Source: Odontesthes bonariensis (lineage: Eukaryota > Chordata > Actinopteri > Atheriniformes > Atherinopsidae). From it: a stretch of 64,000 nt of DNA. Location: contig NC_134515.1 in assembly GCF_027942865.1 (NCBI RefSeq), positions 17,878,227 through 17,942,226 on the forward strand, read 5' to 3'. This document shows positions 47,460-63,189 of this stretch, in pieces; within the stretch, counting starts at the first letter, position 1; each line of letters opens with the position of its first letter. The position numbers and the translations under genes were made by a program. The notes beneath the pieces were generated by a model. It ran no database searches, was not told the DNA's origin, and saw only the letters and a list, made by a program, of their open reading frames with translations.

Positions 47460-50400
47460 CTGATTGACAATACATTTTAAAAAAAGATAATAGCTCACAT
47501 TTAGAATAAATTAAAACCATGTGTGGATCATAATTATATTTATCATGAATGATTAGAATAGATTCCATCTTATTTAACACTACAGCATAGATATATTTGC
47601 CCATCCCCTACTATCACAGGGATAGAGGATGACATTGTTATGCTATGAATAGGAGTGACATTCACCTTGAGTTACTATAGTGAAACAGCATGTCAAAAAA
47701 ACACATTATATGAGATCCTAGCCTAGATAAATATAATTGCGGTAAAAGAAAATATGGATTCCTCAGATGCTAAATGTATAAAGAGGGCAATACAGGTCAT
47801 TTTCATCCCACCTCAGATCCGATAGTTAGTTGATATACACTCTTAGTCATATTCAGTCTTACAGGACAGGGCTGTTTCTTACTTTGCCATGTTAAGGGAT
47901 CAAGTTACATTGATGTATGTTACAAAATTGCCAACCAACTTACAGTGTAAATTAATAATGTAACAGAATAGCTGCCTTTTAGTTTTTGTACATCTACAGT
48001 GAAAACCCAAACAAAACTTTTGCACATATAAACACATGGAACGCCTTCAACAGATACACATTAGGTGCAGGGAAGTATTTCGTTTTGAATAATTATCAAC
48101 ATATTGTCTCAAATCTGTATACAGAAAAGTACCACAGTCCTGACAAGAATGATTAGGCTTCTGGTTGTTGTCTGTTGTTTACTTAACTTACTGTTAAGTT
48201 TGTCTCTTTGCCAAGTTACAGCATCAGTTTCCATCTGTCACAACACTAGGGTGTTACATACCAAGCCAATGCTGAAAGCTCATAATTTATTCTGTATGGA
48301 AAATGTGCAGCATGAACAAAATATCATAAATATGTCATAGGTTCAAGTATGCGATCTTGCTCAGTGGATAGTGCCCAGTGTTACACATAAGCTGTAGCTC
48401 TTCTGCCCTTTGCTACCAAGGGAATAATATATGTTGTGTCAGCAGGAAAACAGTAGGCCCTCAGTAAGAGTAAAACCCTAATAGTTTCTCCTTGAAATCA
48501 ATCTCATGAATAATACTGATGAGGCTGTACATTACCGGCACAAAAGAGCTACGTTTAGCGTTTGTAGCTGCTGACGGGAAATTTCCAATAACACAGGGGA
48601 CCCGAGATCTTTGAAAAAAGATCCCTTTGTGTCATCATTCATTATTAAATCTGCTGTAAAATTAACTTAACATGCAAGACACCTGGTACTTTATGCACAT
48701 TTTATAAACTTTAAAACAAGAGACTGGTCCTTGGCACTACAAGTAGGGATTTGATTAAACTTTACTGTACACATGTCTCAGCATAACAATGGTAGCCTCT
48801 TGTAAAATGCTGATTGCATCTTTTGATGGGAAGAAGCTCCCCTTTGCTTTCCATGTCTTTGTCACCGAGCTTGAGACAATCAATGTGTTATCGTGAGTCA
48901 CAGTAGCACAAAGGCATTCTCTCTGGCTCCTCATATACTGACAGCGTCAATTCAGCCCAGATGTGTTTGCTTTGTTTGCGTACCTTAGTCATTATGAATC
49001 TGCCCTTTCTTAAGTTCAAAAGCAATCATTTAGCCTGGCAATGCAATGCCCTTTAAGTAGTCAACTGAGTCATGGTTCAAAAGTTCTTCATAATCTCAGA
49101 ACTGATCACCCTTTCGAGTTTCTGCTCAGAAAGTTCCATGACCTACATTAGAAAAGCTAATTACATAAAATCACATCTGGCATGTAAAAGAAAAAAAAAT
49201 CAATTTACACATTTCTGGGTGCAATGTTTTTTTACGCAAAATTGATGGAATATTCACAGTTGCTGTGTGCACCGCAGCATCTCCTGTGTGGGTGAGGAAG
49301 GAAGTCACACTTGTCAGAGAGGTGGTGTGTGAATCATTTCACTCTGTCACACATTGGAATACAAGGTGGAGGAATAGACAGCAGCAAAAATATCAAGACG
49401 TACTTAAAAAAAGACACATTTAGGACAAATGCAGACTGATTGCGTTTTGCCAAGGATCTGTCATAATTTTAAGGGTTTCCAAGATTTACCATTTAGAAAC
49501 AGAAACATATTTGCTCATATATATTTGTTCCCTTCTCAGATTGCAAGGAGTGGCCACCCTGGATTAGAGGCTAATGGCTGATATCATGCACGGATACAGT
49601 GTCTGTTGAGTAGCACAGTAGATTACCCATCCATTGTGGAGATGAGTGCGTTTTCTGGAACACAGTGTCAGTCCTATTAAATCCACTGTGGCTGAGTGGT
49701 GGTCTACCCCTGTGTATTGCCTCCTTAAAATACATGTCTCAGTCCTGTATAGAGAAGAACTAAGTGTTTTGCAGAGATCCTAACTGGAAGGAGAAGAGTG
49801 GCTTTGTTCTTTCCAAAACAAATCAGCATCCCTGTATATCTATATATATAATACATATATATATTACATATATATATATTTATTTATACATGTATTGAGA
49901 GTCACTTTCTGTGTTCAGTATTTCTTAGTTGTGTACTATGTTCTGCCAGTGTACTGACTGTATTCTTGTGTATTCTGATGTTGTTCATTTTGCATTTTGT
50001 CTGCTGCTGTGCTACTGTTAGTTGTTTCAACACCCAAGTCTTATTATAAATGTTTATTTTTTAAGCAGGGTGGAACTTAGTTTTCTATTGAAAGAGGGCG
50101 CATTTTATCTTTGACTGGTGAAGAATTTGATTTAACAGAGAATAGATTTGAACATGTATCCAAAACTGCATAGGAAGGGTGCCAGTTTTTAAATACATTA
50201 GGATGACGCATCCTAATGAGCAGTGAGTACTTTATGTAGCCACCAGTTATTATCGTCAGTATTTGACTTTTTTCATAAAGCCATAAGCAATTAAAAACAC
50301 AGTGCTTTACTTGACAGATGTTATGTCAGATGATGTAGGGACAAAGAGCTACAGAAGTGGAAAATCGAGCGATCTCTCCAATAAACTTGTTTTAATGGCT

Positions 50401-51440
50401 TTATAGGCAGTTGGTTTCTCAGGGCCATGTCAGTTCTAATATTATGTAATGTGATACTCAATGTCTGCAATGCTAAAAGTGTCGCATTTGCAAGACAAAA
50501 TCTTAGGCTTAGAGATCTGCACACTTCTTTTTGGCCCTTTTCTCTCCACAGTGGTGGTGATTTCACTCGGTTCACACAGATAACAGAAGAGAGCGCTCTC
50601 CCGCCGCCCTGGCACACATCTCCATTCATCTAGTAGCAATTAAGGGAACAAGCATGAGATGGTGAGGTTAAAAGCCGGCGGCTTCAACATAGTGCTACTC
50701 ACAACTGTGTCCAGAGGACAAGAAGTGGGCTTTAAACAGCACCGTAAGCACGTTTATTAACCACATTTTCAAAGACGAGATGGTTGGTCACTGCCATAAC
50801 AGTCCTTGCAGCTAAAGTATATAATGGCTTTGCATGGTATGCTTTAAAGCTACTCTGATAGCAGGATAGGTGAAAACCCGTAGGCATTACAGGAAAAAGA
50901 TATACTATCATTTTACTTAATAAAAGATAAAGATTTCCACTTTGTGCTGTTTCCGTTTTTATTTCTGTCCCCAACTGTTAACCAGAAAAAGCATTTAGAA
51001 AGGAGCCATTTTTGCGTAGCTAACTGGTATATAATGGAATATTGTGGATTATGCCAGAATCATTAATCGTAACTGTACATAAAAAGTAATATTTTGGTAT
51101 AGTTTAAACATAATTGAATTTGAACTGAATTTAAAATTATCTGTTAAAGAACAAACAATAGAGCCACATAGAGAGTCAGGTATGAGCTTCTGATAACACA
51201 TTACAGTTTATCAGATTGAAATGGTCCCAGTTTATTTTTTACTACTTGTCCCTTGAGCAGAACCATTTTTCTAGGTTCTATCAAACCATGTTTGTTTATA
51301 GAACCTAGAAGTGGCTAAAAGTCCATCATGCTGCTTTTTCAAAGGAGCACCATAGTTTTTTCCATTCAAAAGACCATAAATACAATAATAATGATGATCA
51401 TCACTAATAAGATTCATTATTACAAATAAAATGGTCTCTA
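47460..51440. other. amigo1 downstream interval without genes
   Basis: No supported exon is present. An AT-only simple repeat (tatatata) is at 49838-49890. The interval may contain a long amigo1 3' UTR. The gene expected here from mammalian order, cyb561d1, is not visible: no multi-helix open frame or cytochrome b561-like histidine pattern was found in the frames inspected. Confidence 0.5.
49838..49890. repeat. AT-rich simple repeat
   Basis: Alternating tatata blocks with a few interruptions. It has no coding or regulatory reading beyond low complexity. Confidence 0.85.
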
Positions 51441-51880
51441 GCCCCATTTCCACTATGCAGTCCGGTACGGGTCGGTTCAGAAAGGTTCGCTTATATCAGT
51501 GTTTCCACTACCACGAAAGCGTACCGGTCCCATGGTACCCGTTACCATTTTTTGTAACCCTTCTGCTTGGGGTACCCAGCACACAGGACCGGTTCCAGGC
51601 TCTGCTCTCCGTTGTTGGTGAGGAGGCTGTGCAGCGGGAGCTCGATGGCGCTGTTCGAAACGAAAAGGTTTTCCAGCCGATTGCCGCAAAAATGGCAGAG
51701 AGGGGTTTCAACCGGACCACGAGCCAGTGGCGGATTGAGCTAAAGAAGCTTCGGAGCGATCGACGTAGTGACATTCGGTACGCACTCCGCCCACCCCTGA
51801 GGGTCCCCTTTGTACAGTGGGAACACAAAGCTGACCCCAAAGTGACCCGACCCGAACCGTACTGACAGTGGAAACGAGGC
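51441..51880 (+). mobile_element. Harbinger-like non-autonomous DNA transposon carrying a partial Myb/SANT coding segment
   Basis: The ends are inverted repeats: GCCCCATTTCCACT at the left and the complement of AGTGGAAACGAGGC at the right, extended inward by related gtacgg/cgggtcgg blocks. The flanking trinucleotides are cta and tta, an imperfect match to the TWA duplication of PIF/Harbinger elements. Inside, a plus-strand open frame (51431-51865) contains, at about 51590-51780, a segment with RELDGAVRNEKVF and RGFNRTTSQWRIELKKLRSD. This resembles the Myb/SANT-like DNA-binding domain found in Harbinger second proteins and in many fish domesticated genes. At 440 bp it lacks any transposase. 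The superfamily call is inference. Confidence 0.6.
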
Positions 51881-52700
51881 TTATGATCTGTTTGGATAAC
51901 TAAAACAGCAACCATGAAAATGTTGACTGCTTGTCCCTACATTAGAATATAATAAACAAAATAACCATCTCATTTTTTATAAAAACAGATTTAATAAATA
52001 AAATTAAAAACAAAGGTTTTATACTGTGTACCTGCATAGACAGGAGGGGAAAAAGATTTCTGCCTTTTAATCTAGCACCATCTGGTGTCAGCAAAATGAA
52101 AATGATAAAACCGGGGAAAGTAGAAAACCATCAAACTCAATCAGAATTACGATTTTAGTCTTGAATGCTTTATTACTCGAGAACCAAGGTGAAATGACAG
52201 TAAACTGGGGGAAATGAGTGTTGAGGAATCATTCCAGCACTGAACGGGCTTTCTTTTAGCAGCAAAATGAGCAAACTGAGGTATGCGTTTGTTTTTAGAC
52301 ATTTACAATAAGTCACATAAAAAAAGCAGTACGGTACTCTACAAATACATCAAAGTGCATACAAATTCCTGACATACAGTATGTTCATAAAAAAGTGAAA
52401 ATAAATATTAAAAAACATGCATGCACACAATCATAATACACAGCAGCTGCTGTGGAATCCAGGAAACCTTTTGTGTGAATGGTCTTTTTAAGGCTGGTCT
52501 CTAATAGCTGCAAAGATGAGACGTAAACAACCTACAAATTATTTACTGCAAAAACATGAAGAAGATGGACGGTGCCATGAATGGCTTTTGTATACGGGGT
52601 CTCACACCATAAATGGATAGAGAGCAGCCCATTCAATTATTTTATAAAAACTAACTCCAAACCGTGTTCTTGTCTTTAAGAGTGATGTTTTTTCCAAACC
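51881..52700 (-). other. atxn7l2 3' UTR and downstream flank
   Basis: The part nearest the stop (52700 down to about 52150) is the probable 3' UTR of atxn7l2. It has no repeat signature apart from A-rich runs on the plus strand. Confidence 0.45.
52169..52174 (-). terminator. Candidate atxn7l2 polyadenylation signal
   Basis: Plus-strand tttatt (minus AATAAA) lies 527 bp beyond the stop codon. It is one of several possible signals. Confidence 0.35.
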
Positions 52701-55700
52701 TCAAGACAGCACATCTTTAAAATTCTCTCCCTTCCAAAAGACGAGGCTGGGGCGGGAAACAGAGGAAAAACATTTATACTTTGATGTTTTATTTAGAGAG
52801 GAGCTGCGGGGCACAGGGGTCTTACGCTTCGGAGCAACACCCCTGTGATCACTGCCAACCATATCCTGCTGAACCCCTGCGGGGCGCTCTCTGCTGGCGT
52901 GGTGGGTTGGTGCGCCACACTTCTCCAAATCAAACATCTCAGTGGGCCTCAGGGGTGGAGGGAGGTCTGGCTTCTTTTCCTGTGAGAAGTTACTTTTGTC
53001 TGGTCTTTGACAGGAAGGGATGTGTGGCGGGCCCTTCTGCGGAAGGGGGCAACCCCCAGTGTCTCCAGATGATTTGTTCTCAACACTGTATAACAGCTCG
53101 TCAGCTTTCAGTGATGGATTGGCATCTGGCAACAGCTCCACCTCTATCAGCTTAGCGTTTCTGGGTTGCCTGACAGGCTTGTGGCGTCTTCCAGACGCAC
53201 GACTTGCTGAGGGGGTGGAGTAAGGCGATGTGCTACTGGGAGAGTTCTGCTGAGGACTTTTGGTCTCCAGCTGTCCCAGTGAGGTAGACTCAATGCTAAG
53301 GAGGGCGGTGGACTTAGAGGGTTTGACCACAGCTCTGGCAGATGTTCCTATGTATGGAGGTGAGACGTGATGAGACCCCAGACCTGATGATACCTTAGGC
53401 ATTTTCCTGGAAGTTAAGGAAAAAATATTCAGCTGATGAAGTTCTTGCACTTCACACAAAATTATATGAGAACAAAAACTTCAACATGCTGTTTGTTCAC
53501 TTCCTCTGATCTTCCCAGTGGATCAGGTGCAGCCTCGCGTTTATCAGTACTGCTGATCCAGTAAATCCTCGCATCCCACAAATGACACTGCACTATGGTC
53601 TAAGTTTTCCCCTTTAGGGAGTAGAAAAATACACTGTAAGGGATTTTTCTTACTAGTGCAAAGCCCCTTTTAACCCAATTTCGATTCTACGAGGTGCTTT
53701 ACGATATGTTTGTCATTTATAAACCCCCCACTACACTCACACACAGATGAGCGTTTAGGGAGCAATGTGGGGTTCAGTGTTTTACCAAGAACACTTTGGC
53801 TCCTGGGGGGCGGTGGGGGAAGTGGTAAACGACCACTGTATGACCTGAGACATGGCCACCCCATAAAATCAAAGCCACTACTTCAATCCCAAAGAAAAGA
53901 CAGCAACTGGTAGAATATAGCTGAGTTTTGTGCCAACCAAACTGACACCAGTGAGCATCTAACACCACAATTCAATCAATTTTCTACAGAACCACTGATA
54001 TGTAAGGACATGTCAATTAATACAGAGAAGAAACCAGACTACGCTGAGGAACTGTACCCTGCAGTTTTATGGACTCAGGTAGGTGACCTAACTGCCAGAT
54101 GCAGAACGACCACACTCACCTCCACAAGTGTGCACTAACATGACGCTCTATCATGGCGCAGAGGGCAAACCTCAGGTGGTGTAAACGCCGGTCAAAGGTG
54201 AAGATGCTGCAACCCAAAGTGTGGGATCCAAAAGTGCATAGCTACAAAACAGAAACAAAGTTATAAGCACAGACACAATTAAATGTCCTGACAGTGGTGT
54301 AAATGTCCACATCTGACTAAAGGAATTTGAACAAAATCCAGAGTCAACATGAATACGTTTTGTGTATTTCACTCTCTACTTTCGTACAACTTCTTGATAT
54401 TAGCATTTCCTCCCAAAAAACACTTCTTCTGAACATGTTTACACATCTCAGCCCACCTGCTGCTGCACATATGTGTTTGCACTCACCCCAAGAGGTCTGG
54501 GGTGCCAGGGTGTAGCAGGAAGATCTCTGGCTCCGTCTTCCTCCTCATCCACTTCACCGTCTTCACTCAAGAGCGAGCTTTGGTTGAAAGGGTGCGGAGG
54601 CTGCACCTCCACTTCCACAGCGCCATTACTATGCTCCTCTGATAAAGTTTCTGATTGATTCCTAGGGGTGTGTGAAGGCAAAAGGACAACAGAAATGACA
54701 GAAAGAAAATAATGGGTTACACAAGAGCAGACGTCAACAACAGCAGGTCAAGCGTACAAACAGATTATTTGAGAGGAACACGTCAGGATGACACAATCTG
54801 TACCCCAGATGACATTGTTTTTTCTTATTTTCACTATCTGCTGTGTAAAACAGGCCCCAGATGAGACTGTATTCAGTGAAGGCAGAATGTCTCGAGCCTA
54901 GAAGAAGACTGTATTACATTAAGAACTCTGCATCACTTTAAAACACTGTGGTAGAAGTTTGCTATTTTGTTTCATTGTCATTGCGACTTCATTTCAACTC
55001 TCAGCTTAAAGAACTGCTAAATCTCCAGCAATGATCTGCAGAAGCATCTGAGTGAATAAAATCAACTCAGTTTACATGAAAAGAACATGTCATACCTCAG
55101 AATGAGACAGTCGCTTCTGAAGTTGCATTTACCACCCAGAGTCGTCACATCTGCATCAACATCGTCCAGATGTTGCTCCATATCTGGACCCGCAGAGACT
55201 GTTCTCGGCTCCGCAGCCGACTGAGCAACGGTCTTAGTTTTACTCTGTGCTTTCTGCTGCTGGTGGACGATATAGTTCTGTGTGAGAAAAAAAAAAAAAA
55301 AAAGGCAGTTTACATTGAATCAGAGGAAAATCAAAAAAGCCTACCATGTTTCCGTGTGAAATAATAAAATCTAAAAGATCCAACCACTAAGAGAGAAAAG
55401 GAAATGAAAAGAAACCCAGAGAGAAATTCTATTGTTGTACTCATTTTTTCATGAACGTCATTATCGATAATGAGCAAAAATAAAGATATTGGTAACAATG
55501 CTGAGTAAATCACCATGTCAATGGACTTTACGCTGCAAGTTGGCTCCCGGCTGCACAGCTTCTTGCTTTCTGGATCCAGAACTCTGCAGTGTTTGCTGAG
55601 CCCACATTGTTTTTCTGTGTGGGAAAGAAACGGTTTTCAGTCAGCAGCAGTGGGACACAGACAGTCAACATGATCCGTGCTCAGCAGGACGAATGTTACA

Positions 55701-57679
55701 TCAAACCACGGTATACCACCTACTGTAAGCCATGCTAACACACTAATTGGGTAGCTTTGTCCAGTTTGGAGACGTGTGGAGTTTTTCCACCCAACTGTTG
55801 TGGAGCTCGGTTACGGTGAATGATCGGATTCATAAAACTATGTCCTGGAGTTACTCTTTGTTGTGAATAAATGCCTGATAAAATCAACTGAAAGGGAACA
55901 GGGTGACAGAAAAGCAGAAGAGGAAGAAACGGAGGTTGCATGAACAGCAGGCTTACTGTTGATGTTTTTCTTGTTCCGGTTGTAGGTTCTCATCCCTCGC
56001 CGAGGACAGGTCCACTCGGTGGATTCCACAGCTGTCAACTTTAACAAAGAGGGACTCTCTGACAGAGAAGTGGAGAGGGAAGGCTCACCAGGGAGCTGGA
56101 CTCCTGAGTGCCATGGAGAAACCCTGGAGAGCAGAGTAGAAGATGGGTGGTGTGGGAGGAGAGGGTTTTCCTCAGGTAATATCTCTGAGGGCAAACTGCA
56201 GATGTACTCAAAAGATGTTAACTACACACCTAATCCATTAACTTTGTGCGAGTCAAGCTACATGTATGCTTCAAAACTGGTGTTTATGCAGTTTTCTAAA
56301 TTAAATAAATATTCAAAGATCTTTTTCTGAATTAGACTAGATGGTGGCATATTCTGCATTTTAGATGTGATCGTTTTGTCCATAAAGCTACAGCATTTAG
56401 TGTTCATTTCAATGAGTTTGATACTTTGTTTTCCGTCGTTACTAATACCAGTGATGTTTTCCCACCTTCAGCTGCCTATATTCCAGGCAAACCAGGCCAT
56501 GTCGAGCATCTCACAACTGTAAATAGTACCTTACTGTATCCTCTAGGTCATTATTTGTCCAGTACTGGTGGCGAGGTAACACTGCTGAGGAACGGGCACT
56601 GCCTTCAACACATCTATCCTCCAGCTTCTCCACACAAGAGGGAACATTTGAAGGAGGCTGATCAGGAGAAAGTCGCTGCTGCTCAGCAACCAGCGTGGAT
56701 GACCGACTGAATAAGCTTGTGATAGCACTATGCCACCTTTCACAGTGCCTCTCAAAGGCTTGAGGTTTCACCACTCGTCCACAGTGGCTGCACACCACCA
56801 AATAAAAATCATCACGTGCTGGGCAATGGCCAAATATATGCATATCTGCAACGAAGAATGCAAGAGGGTGAAATCAGCATGAGGTGTTCCTGGGTGTACT
56901 CAAGAGTTCCTTAGTTCCATGTCCCCAAATTCTCACCTTCTTTCTCCAGGGGCATGGTTTCGGAGCGGTGCATACTGTACTTGCCATCTTCAACACAGGA
57001 TTCAGCTGCAGGCAGGCAAGGCAAAAACTGTTAAAAAATGTGCTGGGACATTTATGTAGCCTTCCTCCAAGTAAAGTGGGTGGTTATCTGGATATCTTTT
57101 CCAGAATGTATCACATCAGCTCCAAGGGGGTGTGGGGAGAGTTTACTTACATATTTCAAAGTTATTCATGTAAAACTCGCCTCGTGAAATTTCGCCTGTA
57201 TCAAAATATTTGCTACTCTCCGCTTTCTTGTTATCTAGTCCAATCGTAGCAAGTTGATCTGAGGTGGTATATCAGCTCTAATAGCAGACTGAACGAAATT
57301 CAAGTAACTCAATCGTTGTCTTTCTGTATAACTGACCGACCAGTGTGAATTCACCTTTGAGACTTTTTTCCGCTCATTTACTACTTTCAGGCAAATAATT
57401 AAAAAAATAAAAAGTCTTATATGTTTGTATTTGTTACCATTGCTATAGACCTCCCGCATTAGGACCCAGCGGGTCCTTTGTTTGGGATGCGCTGTGTACA
57501 TGTAACAAATAATATTAAATTACACGATGCTGATGCTACGACATGATGGATATCAGGTCTGGGGCAACAGGGAGCGACTCACCGTCAGACGGTAAAATTT
57601 TCACCCTGTCTACCAAGCAACTCCAATTTAATCCGACAAAATCGTCGAGATTAAGATTTCGCCGATCCAAAGCGGCCAT
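52701..57679 (-). CDS. atxn7l2: Ataxin-7-like protein 2, SCA7-domain nuclear factor, 9 coding exons
   Basis: ATXN7-family proteins are nuclear and anchor the deubiquitinase module of the SAGA coactivator. Minus-strand exons are 57679-57583, 57005-56937, 56845-56535, 56182-55957, 55614-55532, 55277-55096, 54661-54487, 54241-54120 and 53406-52701. All phases close, giving 656 residues; a second donor 18 bp downstream (55514) would give 662. The N-terminus [14 protein letters not shown] resembles mammalian ATXN7L2. A family zinc finger follows (Cys74, Cys77, His89, His94, with [13 protein letters not shown]). The SCA7 region (about 225-280) has [21 protein letters not shown] conserved block [20 protein letters not shown] lies in exon 8. 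The last exon is long, basic and serine-rich. The SCA7 Cys-X10-Cys-X5-Cys is kept, but the next ligand position is Tyr (or Lys with the other donor), not His. Human length is slightly greater. Confidence 0.9.
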
Positions 57680-57860
57680 TGCTGCAGTTGCGCGCTCACG
57701 GTGCACATTCGGTTCGCGCGCATCTTAAATCGCGCCTCGAGGCACGCAGCCGCGCTACACCCCAGACCCATGGTGATAGGTCCTAAACGCTTTGTTCGAG
57801 AACTATAACGTCTTATGGACGTATCACGTGAACAGCTATGGGAATAGAAATACAGGAATA
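57680..57860 (-). promoter_or_regulatory. atxn7l2 promoter region, CpG-rich
   Basis: The sequence just upstream of the atxn7l2 start codon is CpG-rich (gcgcgctcac, ttcgcgcgcatc, atcgcgcctcg, agccgcgcta), a TATA-less housekeeping-type pattern. The transcription start is inferred to lie within about 150 bp of the ATG. Confidence 0.5.
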
Positions 57861-59561
57861 CATAAACATTAGGTCAAAATCAATAGAGATGCGTAAAAAG
57901 GAATACGACTTCACGCTTGTCTTTTTTTTGGCCAGATTACATGGATACTCAGTAAAATATTATAAATAATAATAATAAAACAATCCAACACATTTTGTAG
58001 ATTATATTAAGACTATATGGTTTGGGAGAAGTGGAAGAACTCACATCAGCCCTATGAAGTACCCTAAAGTAATTAAATTTGACTAAAATCACAAGGTTGC
58101 AGAGTGTGATGTTTTTAAAGAGTCAAACGGTGGGGTTTACAAAGTCCACTTTGTAAATCTCACTGTATGCACAGCTTGTGAGAGTTGTGGAGTATCATTT
58201 ATCTGTGCGTGTGACAAACACTTAATGTAATGTATGTGTGCTACCACTGGGAATAAGAATAAGTCATGAAATCAGACATAACAACAAATACAGCTCTCTT
58301 ATTTTAATGATGCACATCATATTATGTCACACATACACACACACACACGTTTGAATTGTATCAGAAGCTCCAGTCTCATCTTAGAGGTTTTCACCACTTC
58401 AGTGGTGAATCAGGAGAGAAGCGTTTGTGTTAAGCAAGACTAGATAAAGAGGGAAATCAGAATATGGGCAGAAATAGAGAAGATGACTTTTGTTGCAGTA
58501 TGCTCTTGTTAAACACAAATCAAATCTCAATGACACTTGTCCAGGTTGAATGATTTCCCTTGTAACAAAGAGGAGGTAGAAGCCAGGCAAAAGCGAGATG
58601 AAATTAATGCAAGTGATTTAGGAGCAAAACACGGCAATGTATCAACTGTTTGAAACAAACAAAAAAACATTAACAGCACCTAACAACTAGCAAAGGTTAG
58701 GCAATAACCAGTACAAAAGTATTAACACACTGTAAAGCCTCAATGGGGTATTTCTGATATAGATATTGGACAAATAAAAAATGGTAACGTAAAAAAAAAA
58801 AAAAAAAGCGAATTCTTTTTTTTTTTTTTTTTTAACAACCTCAAATGTTGAATTCATAAAGAGCCAACATGCTCTACACAGATAGAAGTGAAACACTGCA
58901 TTAAACATAACATTCAGCTGTTACTCTAAACAATAATGAGTTGAGGCATAACGTAACACATTGAAGATTAAATAAAATTGCTTTCAACTATTATAAATAA
59001 TCTCACAGTGGCGGTTAAATTTGGTATGCTTTAGGATGGGGCTGAAGTCAACAAATGTGTTTGAGTCCTTTACACAAATTAGGTATTTTGGAATTCGTAC
59101 ACCTAGTAGACCTGAGTTTTAAACAAAGACTGGCTGAAATGATGCACTGTGCCTCGGCAGTAGAATCTAGAAAAAAAACCACAGCATTTCTTTATGATTC
59201 CTGCATATAGAGCAGTTAAGATGCGTTTTTTATCTTCAGGAACCCCATGAAATTTTGATGCCACATCTCACGGGGCTATCCTTTCAATAAATTTAATAAA
59301 ACATAAACGGATTACATATAACAATGGGAAACTTGGCCGCCTCAATTTCCTGAATTACTTTATGTTTGGTACCTTTTCAAATGAATCGGAGATGACACAG
59401 TCCAGATAAAAAAAATAATAATAAAAACCAATCCTGCAATAAAGTGCAGTCCGATTTAGAAATGTATACTGTTCCTTAAATGTTTTTGGTTTTACAGTTA
59501 CGACTGAAAGGACTAAAGCAATGACACGTTAGACAATGAGGAAGATGAGGAAGCTGTTTAG
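57861..59561. other. sypl2 downstream flank and spacer to the atxn7l2 promoter
   Basis: This AT-rich stretch probably includes the sypl2 3' UTR (from 59561 leftwards). It carries a short CA repeat at 58329-58348 and an A17/T18 foldback at 58791-58833. No exon is supported. Confidence 0.45.
58791..58833. repeat. Poly(A)17-GCGAATTC-poly(T)18 foldback
   Basis: Seventeen A residues, an 8-bp spacer containing the hexamer GAATTC, and eighteen T residues form a perfect A:T stem. This is the second homopolymer foldback in the window. Confidence 0.85.
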
Positions 59562-62552
<2,991 letters not shown>

Positions 62553-63189
62553 CGTTTCTCCGCAGAAGACACAATAAAAACCCAAATCTCTCGTCTTTTG
62601 GCTTTTGTCAGCTCTCTCTATCGAGGCTCCGAGGTCTTGTCAAACTTTTCTACAACTTCAGCGAATCGGGGCTGGTGACACGTGACCACAGCCACTGAGA
62701 CACGGAGGGGGGCGCTGCTGGGAAGTGTAGAAAGTCATGTTCAGGATGTTGTACAGGATGTTAAGTTCAACGCCTGAGTAGCGCAAGCAGAAAGTTTGGC
62801 TCATTATCTAAACTGATGATCACATGAAACGGATATTTATGAAAGAATGCAACAGTTGAAGGCTTATTCATAACCATTTATAAACGCAGGTTAGCCTAAC
62901 CATACAAAGACGTGACATTAAGTACTGACACCAAAATATGGTTAATTATCAGCTGGAACCCTCGCATTTGAACTTAGGTGAAGTTAGTTTTAAGTTGGAT
63001 ATTCGACAAACATTCGACCGACATTCGCAAGCAAGCCACTCCAACATTTCAAGTGCACCCGTATTGCACACTTTACAGTAAACACACGGAGAGGACAACT
63101 GCAGCGTGCTCCAACTTCCTGTTTTCAAAATAAAATAAAAATGAAAAAAATGTGATATTTAAAGCAGAGATGAGCGACTGTGTATAAAG
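62553..63189 (-). promoter_or_regulatory. sypl2 5' flank and promoter region
   Basis: Upstream of the sypl2 start codon the first 200 bp are GC-richer and include an E-box, CACGTG at 62679-62684 (context TGACACGTGACC). Such sites bind USF/MITF-type factors. From about 62740 onwards the sequence becomes AT-rich and featureless until the tandem array. The extent of the promoter is inferred. Confidence 0.35.

Noticed and set aside
50321-50639. Open frames in the expected position of cyb561d1
   Set aside because: No transmembrane pattern or b561 histidines; not a remnant of that gene as far as can be seen.
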